Assembly: GCF_000482805.1 (NCBI RefSeq)
Contig: NZ_KI519503.1
Coordinates: forward strand, 1-27,500
Direction of reading: 5' to 3'
DNA length: 27,500 nucleotides
Origin: Deinococcus murrayi DSM 11303
GTDB taxonomy: Bacteria; Deinococcota; Deinococci; Deinococcales; Deinococcaceae
Position numbers and translations under genes: made by a program. Shown here in pieces: positions 21,752-27,500 of this stretch (position 1 is the first letter of the stretch; every line of letters begins with the position of its first letter). Below the pieces are notes generated by a model. That model made no database searches and was not told the DNA's origin. It was given only the letters and a program-made list of their open reading frames with translations.

Positions 21752-22386
21752 CCGTCCCCCCGCTCTCCCAGCCGCCTCAGCGCCTCCCCCAGCACCCCGC
21801 CTGCCAGCTCGCGGGCGCGGCGGGCCAGAGCGGCGCTCTCCTCGCGCAGGGCCTGGGCCTCGGCGTCCGGCAACCGGGAGAGGTTGGCTTCCACGGTCAC
21901 GCGGGCGGCGTCGGCGGCCCCGGCGAGCAACCCGGCCCCCGCACCCACGTCGCTGACGACGAGCGCGGGCGCCAGCGCTTCGGCGGCTCGCTCCAGCACC
22001 CGCACCCCGGTCTGCGCGAGGTCGAGGGGCACACCGGCGGCGCGGCGGGCGGCGTCCTCCAGGGCGGCTTCGCGCTCGGCGGCCTGCTCCGGCGTCTCGC
22101 CGGGCGAGCGGGCGGCCTCCACGAAGCGCCCAAAGGCCCGCGCGTCGGCCTGTCCCAGCGTCTGGAGGCGCTCGCGCTGCCCGGCCAGCCAGGAGAGCAA
22201 GGCGCGGCGCGGCGGATGCGCTTCCTCCCGCCAGGACCGCTCCAGGGCGATATGGAGCGCCATTTCCATGAGCGCGACCCCAAAAGCCGCCGAGACCGCC
22301 CCCGCCGCCCCACCCCCCGGCGTGGGGTCACCGCTCGCCGTCCGCGCGAGGAGGTCACGGGCTGTCTCGTCCCAAAACTGCGCCAT
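21748..22386 (-). CDS. Cyclodeaminase/cyclohydrolase-family protein
   Basis: A 212-residue all-helical protein of the formiminotetrahydrofolate cyclodeaminase / methenyl-tetrahydrofolate cyclohydrolase family (FTCD C-domain, FchA). Markers are the N-terminal segment TARDLLARTASGDPTPGGGAAGAVSAA, where PTPGGGAAGA is the family signature, then LQTLGQADARAFGRF, and ALVVSDVGAGAGLLAGAADAARVTVEANL. The family acts on one-carbon groups carried by folate. A link to histidine breakdown is possible in principle, but this genome's route uses HutG, and this gene is about 18 kb away, so a general folate role is more likely. The start at 22386 follows TAGAGT by 7 nt (leaderless). Confidence 0.85.
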   Translation of the reverse strand: MAQFWDETARDLLARTASGDPTPGGGAAGAVSAAFGVALMEMALHIALERSWREEAHPPRRALLSWLAGQRERLQTLGQADARAFGRFVEAARSPGETPEQAAEREAALEDAARRAAGVPLDLAQTGVRVLERAAEALAPALVVSDVGAGAGLLAGAADAARVTVEANLSRLPDAEAQALREESAALARRARELAGGVLGEALRRLGERGDG

Positions 22387-22393
22387 AGGGGGC

Positions 22394-22399
22394 ACTCTA
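22394..22399 (-). promoter_or_regulatory. -10 box for the cyclodeaminase-family gene
   Basis: TAGAGT (minus strand, 22399-22394) ends 7 nt before the ATG at 22386, with no ribosome site. This suggests leaderless transcription. The adjoining 22406-22438 segment repeats GCTGG/GGCTGG several times. Confidence 0.4.
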
Positions 22400-22444
22400 C
22401 GCGACCGCTCCTGCTGGCGGCTGGAGGCTGGCCGCTGGCCACTC

Positions 22445-22475
22445 AAAAAGCCGCCCCCCCGCGCGGGAGACGGCT
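22445..22475 (-). terminator. Rho-independent terminator of the HU gene
   Basis: On the minus strand AGCCGTCTCCC (22475-22465), a 5-nt loop and GGGGGGCGGCT (22459-22449) pair over 11 positions with two G-U pairs. Five T follow (22448-22445 and the T of the stem end). It lies 17 bp after the HU stop and is the best terminator in the window. Confidence 0.75.
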
Positions 22476-22492
22476 CAGGCGGAGGCGAACGC

Positions 22493-22867
22493 TTACAGGT
22501 TGCCCTTGAGGGTGCTGGCGACCTTGAAGGCGACCTTCTTGCCCGCAGGAATCTGAATCTTCTCGGAAGTGCCGGGACGGACGCCGGTGCGGGCCGCCGT
22601 GGCCTTGACGCTGAGGGTGCCCAGGCCGGGCAGGCCCACGCTCTGGCCGCTGCGGATGGCGTCCACGATAACTTCCAGCATGGCGCTCACGGCTTCCTCG
22701 CTCTGCTTCTTGGTCAGGCCGGTCTTCGCGGCGACCTGCTCGACCAGCTGGGTCTTGGCGACCTTGCCGGTGCGCTCGCTGCCGCCCTCGGTGCCCGCCG
22801 CGCCGCGGCCCCGCGCCGCACCTTCGGACTTCTTGCTTGCCGCCGCTTTCGTCGTCTTCTTCGTCAT
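22493..22867 (-). CDS. DNA-binding protein HU
   Basis: 124 residues. The HU/IHF fold occupies about 40-124: [25 protein letters not shown] helices (here [20 protein letters not shown]), [20 protein letters not shown], the arm [20 protein letters not shown], and the ending [13 protein letters not shown]. In the arm the usual RNP turn reads RPG. The first ~38 residues are a Lys/Ala/Gly/Arg-rich tail ([16 protein letters not shown]...), the hallmark of deinococcal HU. It compacts DNA in the nucleoid. The start at 22867 (MTKK) is chosen over ATGs at 22879 and further upstream because the basic tail begins there. A terminator follows. The gene is probably monocistronic. Confidence 0.92.
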   Translation of the reverse strand: MTKKTTKAAASKKSEGAARGRGAAGTEGGSERTGKVAKTQLVEQVAAKTGLTKKQSEEAVSAMLEVIVDAIRSGQSVGLPGLGTLSVKATAARTGVRPGTSEKIQIPAGKKVAFKVASTLKGNL

Positions 22868-23061
22868 GGCGTGCAGCATGACATATGCGCTGGACGGCGA
22901 AAAGGGGGGGTATAGCCCAAACAGGCCCTCCAGCACGCATCCTACCAGTCGCCAGGGCGAAAAATCCCGTCTAAGACGACTTTTTCAAAAAGTTCATTAA
23001 GTCACGTTGAAGGTGGCTTTCCCCCATTCTTCCCCCCCATCCGGCAGGGCGAAGCGGGCGC
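22868..23061 (-). other. Intergenic region upstream of HU
   Basis: This 194-bp stretch holds no gene. On the minus strand it contains CTATACCCCCCC (22915-22904), a possible -10 element (TATACC), and a 12-mer identical to one in the csoR-type operator at 24879-24890. Further upstream it is unusually A/T-rich for this DNA, with a perfect palindrome ACTTTTTCAAAAAGT (22979-22993) and a small hairpin, CGTC-TAA-GACG, between A and T tracts (about 22961-22985). That hairpin may end the aldehyde dehydrogenase transcript. The HU promoter cannot be pinned down. Confidence 0.4.
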
Positions 23062-24489
23062 TCAGCGCAGCACCACGGTCTTGACGTAGGTGAGTTCCTC
23101 GGCGGCGGCACGGGCACCCTCGCGGCCAAAGCCGCTGTCTTTGATGCCGCCGTAGGGCATCTGGTCGACCCGGAAGGTGCTGGGGTCATTCACGATGACC
23201 CCGCCCGCCTCCAGGTCGCGGGCGGCTTCCAGGGCATGCGCGAGGTTGGTGGTGAAGACTCCGGTCTGGAGGCCGTAGCGGCTGCGGTTGGCCTGGGCGA
23301 TGGCCCCTGTCCAGCTCGCGGCGCGGGAGAGGACCACGACCGGGCCGAACGCTTCTTCGGCCACCAAGCGGGCCTGTTCGGGCACGTCCTCCAGGACGGT
23401 GGGGGGCAACACCGTGCCCTGGGGGGTGCCCCCCAGCAGCAGCCGCCCGCCGAGGGCCTGGGCTTCGGCAATCCAGTCGCCCAGGCGCGTCAGCGCCGCC
23501 GCCCCAATGAGCGGCCCCACGTCAGTCGCCTCGTCGAGGGGGTCGCCGCACACGAGCGCTCGGCTGGCCTCCAGGAAGACCTCCCGGAAACGGTCATAGG
23601 CGGCCTCGTGGATGATCAGGCGCTGGGGGTGGATGCACACCTGCCCCTGGTAGGAAAAGGAGACGGCGGCGAGCGCCCGCGCCGCGCCCTCCACGTCGCT
23701 CTCGGCGTCGACCAGGTTGGCGCTGTTGTTGCCCAGTTCCAGCACGACCGGCTTGAGGCCGCTGCCGCGCTTGATGCTCTCGCCCACGCCGGGGCTGCCC
23801 GTAAAGGTCACCAGCGCGACCTCCGGGGCCGAGGTCAGCGCCGCGCCGAGTTCGGCCCCGCCGTGCAGCACGCTCAGCGCACCGGGCGGAAATCCGGCAT
23901 CGCGCAGCAGCTCGGCGAGCAGATTGGCCGTCAGGGGCGTCTGGGGGGCGGGCTTGAGGATGACCACGTTGCCGCCCGCAAGCGCCGGACCGACCTTGTG
24001 CAGCGCGAGGTTGAGCGGGAAGTTGAAGGGGCTAATCGCCGCGATGATGCCGCGGGGTTCGCGGCGGGTAAAGCCCACCCGGCCTTCCCCGAAGCGGCTC
24101 GCGTCCAGCGGAATCCCCTCGCCCGCGAGCCGCAGCGCCTCATCTGCCGCAAAGGACAGGTTCTCGACGCTGCGGGCCACCTCCACCCGCGCGGCCTTCA
24201 TGGGCTTGCCCGCCTCAGTGGCGATGGTGCGGGCAAAGAGGTCGGCGCGCTCCGCGAGCAGCGCGGAGGCCCGGCGCAGACGGTCGGCGCGGCGGTGCGC
24301 GGGCCAGCGGCGAACCTCGCGGAAGATCTCCGCCGCGAGGTCGAGCGCCCGGCGCAGCTCGGCCTCCCCGGCACGGGCCACGTCATAGAGCGGCGCTCCC
24401 GTATAGGGGTTGAATACCCGGTCCACCTGCGCGGTGCTCACAGCCTCGCCCCCGATCAAGAGGGGCACGCGGGTCAGGGCAGTGGTCAT
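23062..24489 (-). CDS. NAD(P)-dependent aldehyde dehydrogenase
   Basis: 475 residues of the ALDH superfamily. It has FNPYTGAPLYDVARAG at the N-terminus, ISPFNFPLNLALHKVGPALAGG (cofactor site, catalytic Asn in PFNFP), TFTGSPGVGESI (glycine of the Rossmann turn), LELGNNSANLV (catalytic Glu), YQGQVCIHPQRL (catalytic Cys), EEAFGPVVVLS and YGGIKDSGFGREG near the end. LELGNNS resembles the LELGSNS form found in lactaldehyde/glyceraldehyde-type members, so a small semialdehyde is a reasonable guess, but the substrate is not shown. The ATG at 24489 follows TACAGT by 6 nt, so it is leaderless. It lies 47 bp after csoR with a stem-loop between. Confidence 0.9.
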   Translation of the reverse strand: MTTALTRVPLLIGGEAVSTAQVDRVFNPYTGAPLYDVARAGEAELRRALDLAAEIFREVRRWPAHRRADRLRRASALLAERADLFARTIATEAGKPMKAARVEVARSVENLSFAADEALRLAGEGIPLDASRFGEGRVGFTRREPRGIIAAISPFNFPLNLALHKVGPALAGGNVVILKPAPQTPLTANLLAELLRDAGFPPGALSVLHGGAELGAALTSAPEVALVTFTGSPGVGESIKRGSGLKPVVLELGNNSANLVDAESDVEGAARALAAVSFSYQGQVCIHPQRLIIHEAAYDRFREVFLEASRALVCGDPLDEATDVGPLIGAAALTRLGDWIAEAQALGGRLLLGGTPQGTVLPPTVLEDVPEQARLVAEEAFGPVVVLSRAASWTGAIAQANRSRYGLQTGVFTTNLAHALEAARDLEAGGVIVNDPSTFRVDQMPYGGIKDSGFGREGARAAAEELTYVKTVVLR

Positions 24490-24495
24490 GGGGTC

Positions 24496-24501
24496 ACTGT
24501 A
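24496..24501 (-). promoter_or_regulatory. -10 box for the aldehyde dehydrogenase gene
   Basis: TACAGT (minus strand) ends 6 nt before the ATG at 24489, with no ribosome site. A leaderless transcript is likely, initiated just past the stem-loop that follows csoR. Confidence 0.4.
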
Positions 24502-24503
24502 CG

Positions 24504-24536
24504 GCGCGGGGGCGGCCAGCAACCAGCCGCCCGCGC
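24504..24536 (-). terminator. GC-rich stem-loop after csoR
   Basis: GCGCGGGCGGC and GCCGCCCCCGCGC (minus strand, 24536-24526 and 24516-24504) pair over 11 bp with a two-base bulge around TGGTTGCTG. The stem starts directly at the csoR stop. No T-tract follows, so it may be a weak or Rho-assisted terminator, or an mRNA stabiliser. Confidence 0.35.
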
Positions 24537-24809
24537 TTAGCCCCGCAGCAATTTCACCGCCCGCACCACGTCCTGCGGGGTGATGGGCTGGTCCGGGTGG
24601 GCGCGGCACCCCGATGCGTACTGCTCCAGGATGGTGTCACCCGTCGCGTCGAGCGCACTGCGGATGCCCGACAACAGGGTCAGAACGTCGTGGCAGTCGC
24701 GGCCCTCCTCAATCATGCGCTGAAGGCCGCGCACCTGGCCCTCGATGCGGCGCAGGCGGTTGAGAATCTTTTCGTCGGTGGGACTCAGGGAAGGGGAGGT
24801 TCGGGTCAT
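24537..24809 (-). CDS. CsoR-family repressor lacking the copper-site His (CstR-like)
   Basis: A 90-residue all-helical tetrameric repressor of the CsoR/RcnR/FrmR (DUF156) family. It has ILNRLRRIEGQVRGLQRMIEEGRDC, DVLTLLSGIRSALDATG and ILEQYASGC, with an AVKLLRG ending. CsoR binds Cu(I) through Cys-His-Cys (C36, H61, C65 in M. tuberculosis). Here Cys39 and Cys68 keep the 29-residue spacing, but Tyr64 replaces the His. CstR-type members, which sense persulfide through the two Cys, also lack that His. Residues C39/C68 without His therefore favour a reactive-sulfur sensor (inference). GGAG 5 nt before the ATG sets the start. Divergent from the SoxB-like gene. Confidence 0.85.
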   Translation of the reverse strand: MTRTSPSLSPTDEKILNRLRRIEGQVRGLQRMIEEGRDCHDVLTLLSGIRSALDATGDTILEQYASGCRAHPDQPITPQDVVRAVKLLRG

Positions 24810-24875
24810 AGAACTCCTCAGAGCAGGCGGCGGGGGGCCAGAAAGACAGGGAATCGCAAGGGCCAACTTCACCCC

Positions 24876-24906
24876 CCACTATACCCCCCCAGGGTAGTGG
24901 GAACCA
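24876..24906. promoter_or_regulatory. CsoR-type operator over the csoR promoter
   Basis: CCACTA TACCC CCCCA GGGTA GTGG (24876-24900) is an imperfect inverted repeat with a central C/G tract flanked by TA, the form of CsoR/CstR operators. The minus strand -10 TATAGT (24883-24878) lies inside it, with a loose -35 TGGTTC (24906-24901) at 17-bp spacing. Repression of csoR itself is the natural reading. The divergent SoxB-like promoter begins 30 bp away and could also be covered. Confidence 0.6.
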
Positions 24907-24933
24907 GCCCCCTTCTCCGCCGCTCCGGTGGGC

Positions 24934-24939
24934 TAGGCT
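24934..24939 (+). promoter_or_regulatory. -10 box for the SoxB-like gene
   Basis: TAGGCT ends 9 nt before the ATG at 24949, in TAGGCTGGGGTCCCCATG. No ribosome site is present. The GGGG/CCCC pair beside the ATG forms a small palindrome. Confidence 0.4.
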
Positions 24940-24948
24940 GGGGTCCCC

Positions 24949-26379
24949 ATGGCGCGACTCACCCTGCTGCAACTCAATGACCTGCACGCTTACCTGGAGC
25001 CTCACCCCGAAGTCTTCTGGGAGGGGGGGCAGCCCGTGCTGCGGGAGGCCGGGGGGCTGGCCCGCATCGGGGCGTCCTTTGACGACGTGCGGCGCGAGGT
25101 GACTCATCCCGTGCTCGCCCTTGACTGCGGCGACACCTTTCACGGCACGGGGCCAGGGGTGCAGACCCGCGGCGACTTCCTGCCGGAGCTGCTCAACCCG
25201 CTGGGCCTGGAGGGCATGACGGGTCACTGGGACTTCGCCTACGGGCCAGAGCGCCTCCAGGAGCTGGTGGGCCGCCTGGACTACCCCCTCCTCGCCTGCA
25301 ACGTCACGGACGAACGCGGCCAGCTCCTGTTCCCGGCGACCCGGCTGCTGGAGCGGGGCGGCCTGCGCGTCGGCGTGATCGGGGTGGCGTGCCCCCTGGT
25401 CGGGGACATGGGACCGCTGTGGGGCACCGAGCACCTGCGGGTCACCCAGGGCCGGGAGGAGGTGGCGCGGCTCGTGCCCGAACTGCGCGGGCAGGGGGCC
25501 GACGTGGTGGTCGTCCTCTCGCACCTGGGCTTTCCGCAAGACTGCGCCCTGGCTGCCGAGGTGCCCGGCATCGACGTGATTCTGAGCGGCCACACACACA
25601 CCCGCCTGGAGGCCCCAGCGGTCATTGGCTCCACGGTACTCGTGCAGGCGGGCTGCCACGGCAGCTTCGTGACCCGCCTGGACCTGGAGGTGACGCCAGG
25701 GGGCGTGCAGGTCGTCCACCACGAGCTGAAGGTCATCTCGCCGGACCTGCGGGAAGACCTGGAGTTGGCCCGGCAGGTCGCCGAGCGGCTGCGCCCTTTC
25801 CGAGAGGCGGAGGCCTCCACCATCGGGGAAGCGCGGGCCATCCTGCACCGGGCCACGACCCTCAGTGCCCCCGCCGACCAGCTCCTCACCGACGCGGTCC
25901 GCTGGGCGACGGGCGCGGACCTTGCCCTGTCCAACGGCTGGCGCTACGGGGCACCCATCCCGCCGGGACCCGTCTCGCGCCTCGCCGCCTGGGACCTCAT
26001 CCCGCACAACCCGCCCGTCAGCACCGCCGAGCTGACCGGGCAGGAACTGCGCGACCTCCTGGAAGACAGCCTGGAGGCGGTCTTTGCCTGCGACCCCTGG
26101 CAGCAGAAGGGCGGCTACGTCAAGCGGCTTTCTGGCCTCTTTGTGTACGCCAAGCTGGAGCACCCCCGCGGCCAGCGCGTGCTGCGGCTGGAGGTCGGTG
26201 GAGAGAAGGTGGACCCGCAACGCACCTACACCGCCGCCTACCTCACCCGCCAGGCCCTCCCGGAGCGGTACGGGCGGCAGCGCCGCGAGGGGCCACTGCG
26301 TGCCCTGGACGCACTGGAGGGCTACCTGCGCGAGGCTGGCCCCTATACTCCCCCACCCGCCAATGTGCGGTTGACCTGA
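24949..26379 (+). CDS. SoxB-like metallophosphoesterase / 5'-nucleotidase-family hydrolase, no signal peptide
   Basis: 476 residues with the 5'-nucleotidase two-domain layout: LQLNDLHAYLEP (D11, H13), LDCGDTFHGTG (D62), SHLGF (H192), SGHTHT (H215, H217), and a C-terminal domain with LSNGWRYGAPIPPGP and GGYVKRLSGLFVYA. Where true 5'-nucleotidases have GNHEFD (as in the paralogue at 6793-8355), this one has MTGHWDFAYG, which matches the MTGHWEFT form of SoxB, the dimanganese thiosulfohydrolase of sulfur oxidation. GGYVKR also fits SoxB. SoxB is normally exported, but this frame begins directly at the domain, so it is cytoplasmic. The activity is therefore uncertain. It faces a CsoR-family repressor and precedes a TlpA-like thioredoxin. 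Confidence 0.8.
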   Translation: MARLTLLQLNDLHAYLEPHPEVFWEGGQPVLREAGGLARIGASFDDVRREVTHPVLALDCGDTFHGTGPGVQTRGDFLPELLNPLGLEGMTGHWDFAYGPERLQELVGRLDYPLLACNVTDERGQLLFPATRLLERGGLRVGVIGVACPLVGDMGPLWGTEHLRVTQGREEVARLVPELRGQGADVVVVLSHLGFPQDCALAAEVPGIDVILSGHTHTRLEAPAVIGSTVLVQAGCHGSFVTRLDLEVTPGGVQVVHHELKVISPDLREDLELARQVAERLRPFREAEASTIGEARAILHRATTLSAPADQLLTDAVRWATGADLALSNGWRYGAPIPPGPVSRLAAWDLIPHNPPVSTAELTGQELRDLLEDSLEAVFACDPWQQKGGYVKRLSGLFVYAKLEHPRGQRVLRLEVGGEKVDPQRTYTAAYLTRQALPERYGRQRREGPLRALDALEGYLREAGPYTPPPANVRLT

Positions 26380-26381
26380 AC

Positions 26382-26435
26382 GTGAGGCAACAACAGCGGG
26401 GGCAGGCCCAGGCGCCGCAGGGGGCCAGGCGATGA
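26382..26435 (+). CDS. Possible bridging mini-ORF before the TlpA-like gene (17 aa)
   Basis: GTG at 26382, two bases after the upstream stop, opens 17 codons (Gln/Arg/Ala-rich) whose TGA overlaps the ATG at 26432 as ATGA. It resembles the other bridging ORFs but does not overlap the upstream stop and has no ribosome site. Low support. Confidence 0.15.
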   Translation: MRQQQRGQAQAPQGARR

Positions 26436-26973
26436 CCCTCACGCCGGACGCGCTGCAACTCGGTCCGCCGGTGCTCGCCTGGGACCGCCTGGCCCTGCTG
26501 CTCTGCTCACCGCCGCTGCCGCCGCCCTCCCGCTGCTGCTGCGGCCCGCGCCCCCTCCGGCGCTGGAGGCGGGCGGGGTCACGCTGCTGCGGGTGACCCC
26601 CCAGGGCGAGGTCACTCCGGTGACCTTTGCCGAGTTGCCCCGGCCCGCCGTAGTCAATGTCTGGGCAACCTGGTGCGGTCCTTGCCGGGCCGAACTCCCG
26701 GTGCTCGCCCGCGCCCTCCAGGCTGGAGAGCCGGTCATTCTGGTGAATGGCGGCGAAGACCCCAAGCAGGTCCAGGCCTTCCTCAGGAGCGTGGGCGTCT
26801 CGCAGGAAACCTTCCTGGACAGCGGCCCCCTGCGGCAGGCCTGGCGGGTGAGCGGGTACCCCAGCACCTTTGTGGTGGGCCGCGAGGGCCAGGTCGTCGC
26901 CCGGCACCTCGGCCCCCTGACCGCCCCGCAGCTCCGGGGGCTGCTCCAGCGGGCGCAGCAACCCTCGCCTTGA
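26432..26973 (+). CDS. TlpA-like thiol-disulfide oxidoreductase, apparently frameshifted near its N-terminus
   Basis: The thioredoxin domain is clear in the frame ending at 26973: VVNVWATWCGPCRAELPVL with the CGPC redox site, VILVNGGEDPKQVQAFL, and the cis-Pro region GYPSTFVVGREGQVV. This frame has no ATG, GTG or TTG between a stop at 26383 and GTG 26593, which would remove the anchor. A second frame starting at ATG 26432 gives MTLTPDALQLGPPVLAWDRLALLL. One missing base near 26503 would join it to LLTAAAAALPLLLRPAPPP and create a normal membrane anchor ahead of the domain. So the gene is either a recent frameshift, a sequencing error, or starts at GTG 26593. TlpA/SoxW proteins reduce disulfides outside the membrane and are common partners of Sox proteins. 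Confidence 0.7.
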
Positions 26974-27135
26974 CCGCCCGCCAGCGGGCCGGTTGGTCGG
27001 GTGCTCCCTCAGCCAGGATGAGTTGGGGTCAAGCACCCGGAGAGGCATATTCATTGATGATAAAGGTCCGGGGGAAATCTATTGGACTTTTGCACCCACG
27101 CTTCCCTACCCTGGAATCCTTCCCGGAGGTGAACC
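26974..27135 (+). promoter_or_regulatory. Intergenic region and promoter of the second aldehyde dehydrogenase
   Basis: The 162-bp gap holds an 8-bp inverted repeat CGGGTGCT (26998-27005) / AGCACCCG (27032-27039) around a 26-nt loop, then an A/T-richer stretch. TTGGAC (27082-27087) and TACCCT (27107-27112) form a plausible promoter with a long 19-bp spacer. GGAGGTG (27125-27131) is a strong ribosome site 4 nt before the ATG at 27136. No terminator with a T-tract was found for the TlpA-like gene. Confidence 0.4.

Positions 27136-27500
<365 letters not shown>

Noticed and set aside
21748..22386. Cyclodeaminase-family protein as part of histidine degradation
   Set aside because: The family includes formiminotetrahydrofolate cyclodeaminase, but no formiminotransferase is near. 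The hut operon uses HutG, and the gene is about 18 kb from hut with its own promoter.
22406..22440. Tandem GGCTGG-type repeats as a defined repeat element or CRISPR
   Set aside because: The units are irregular 5-8 nt copies over about 30 bp, with no spacers. They look like low-complexity GC-rich sequence.
22870..22890. Half-match to the Deinococcus radiation/desiccation response motif before HU (ATATGTCAT)
   Set aside because: The left half fits 8 of 9 positions of the known palindrome, but the right half does not match at all, so the dyad needed for the motif is absent.

Overview
This window is chromosomal or megaplasmid DNA of a very high-GC bacterium, most likely a Deinococcus. The evidence is the protein repertoire (an HU protein with a Lys/Ala-rich N-terminal tail, a hut cluster with an arginase-type HutG, a DUF6766-type membrane protein, an alpha-2-macroglobulin-like protein). 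A second sign is that many genes have a TANNNT box only 5-9 nt before the ATG and no Shine-Dalgarno, the leaderless style known from Deinococcus. No RNA gene, CRISPR array or prophage was seen. No gene-free stretch exceeds 300 bases.

Layout. (1) 1-3380, minus strand: histidine utilisation genes hutU > hutG > hutI. hutI is cut after about 144 codons by an IS (ISAs1-like transposase, running off the left edge). (2) 3445-4919, plus: an IclR regulator, divergent from hutU across a palindromic operator candidate, overlapping a DUF6766-type membrane protein gene. (3) 5008-8355, plus: a secreted subtilisin-like lipoprotein and a secreted 5'-nucleotidase. (4) 8384-15397, minus: one long operon with SDR, MaoC hydratase, SMP-30/strictosidine-synthase-like lactonase, acyl-CoA dehydrogenase, an inserted AbrB-Doc toxin-antitoxin pair, a second SDR, an APH-like kinase and a histidine-phosphatase-like protein. 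It has a good sigma-70 promoter with a perfect 10-bp palindrome in its spacer. The kinase plus acyl-CoA dehydrogenase pair resembles the two halves of ACAD10/11 and the LvaA/LvaC pair, which handle 4-hydroxyacyl-CoA by phosphorylation. (5) 15584-21751, plus: an exported C39-like peptidase with C-terminal repeats, a 1531-residue alpha-2-macroglobulin-like protein without the thioester motif, and a small unknown protein. (6) 21748-24809, minus: a cyclodeaminase-family protein, HU, an aldehyde dehydrogenase and a CsoR-family repressor. (7) 24949-26973, plus: a SoxB-like metallophosphoesterase and a TlpA-like thioredoxin whose N-terminus appears frameshifted. (8) 27136-end: the start of a second aldehyde dehydrogenase.

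Three things stand out. First, four separate same-strand gene gaps are each filled exactly by a mini-ORF (16-45 codons) that begins in a 4-nt overlap with the upstream stop and ends in a 4-nt overlap with the downstream start. Second, the CsoR-like repressor keeps two Cys but lacks the copper His, and faces a SoxB-like/TlpA pair across a CsoR-type operator. This suggests reactive-sulfur rather than copper control. Third, the 8384-15397 operon may be a lactone/hydroxy-acid route built around a phosphorylating acyl-CoA step. All functional links are inferences from sequence reading without database searches.
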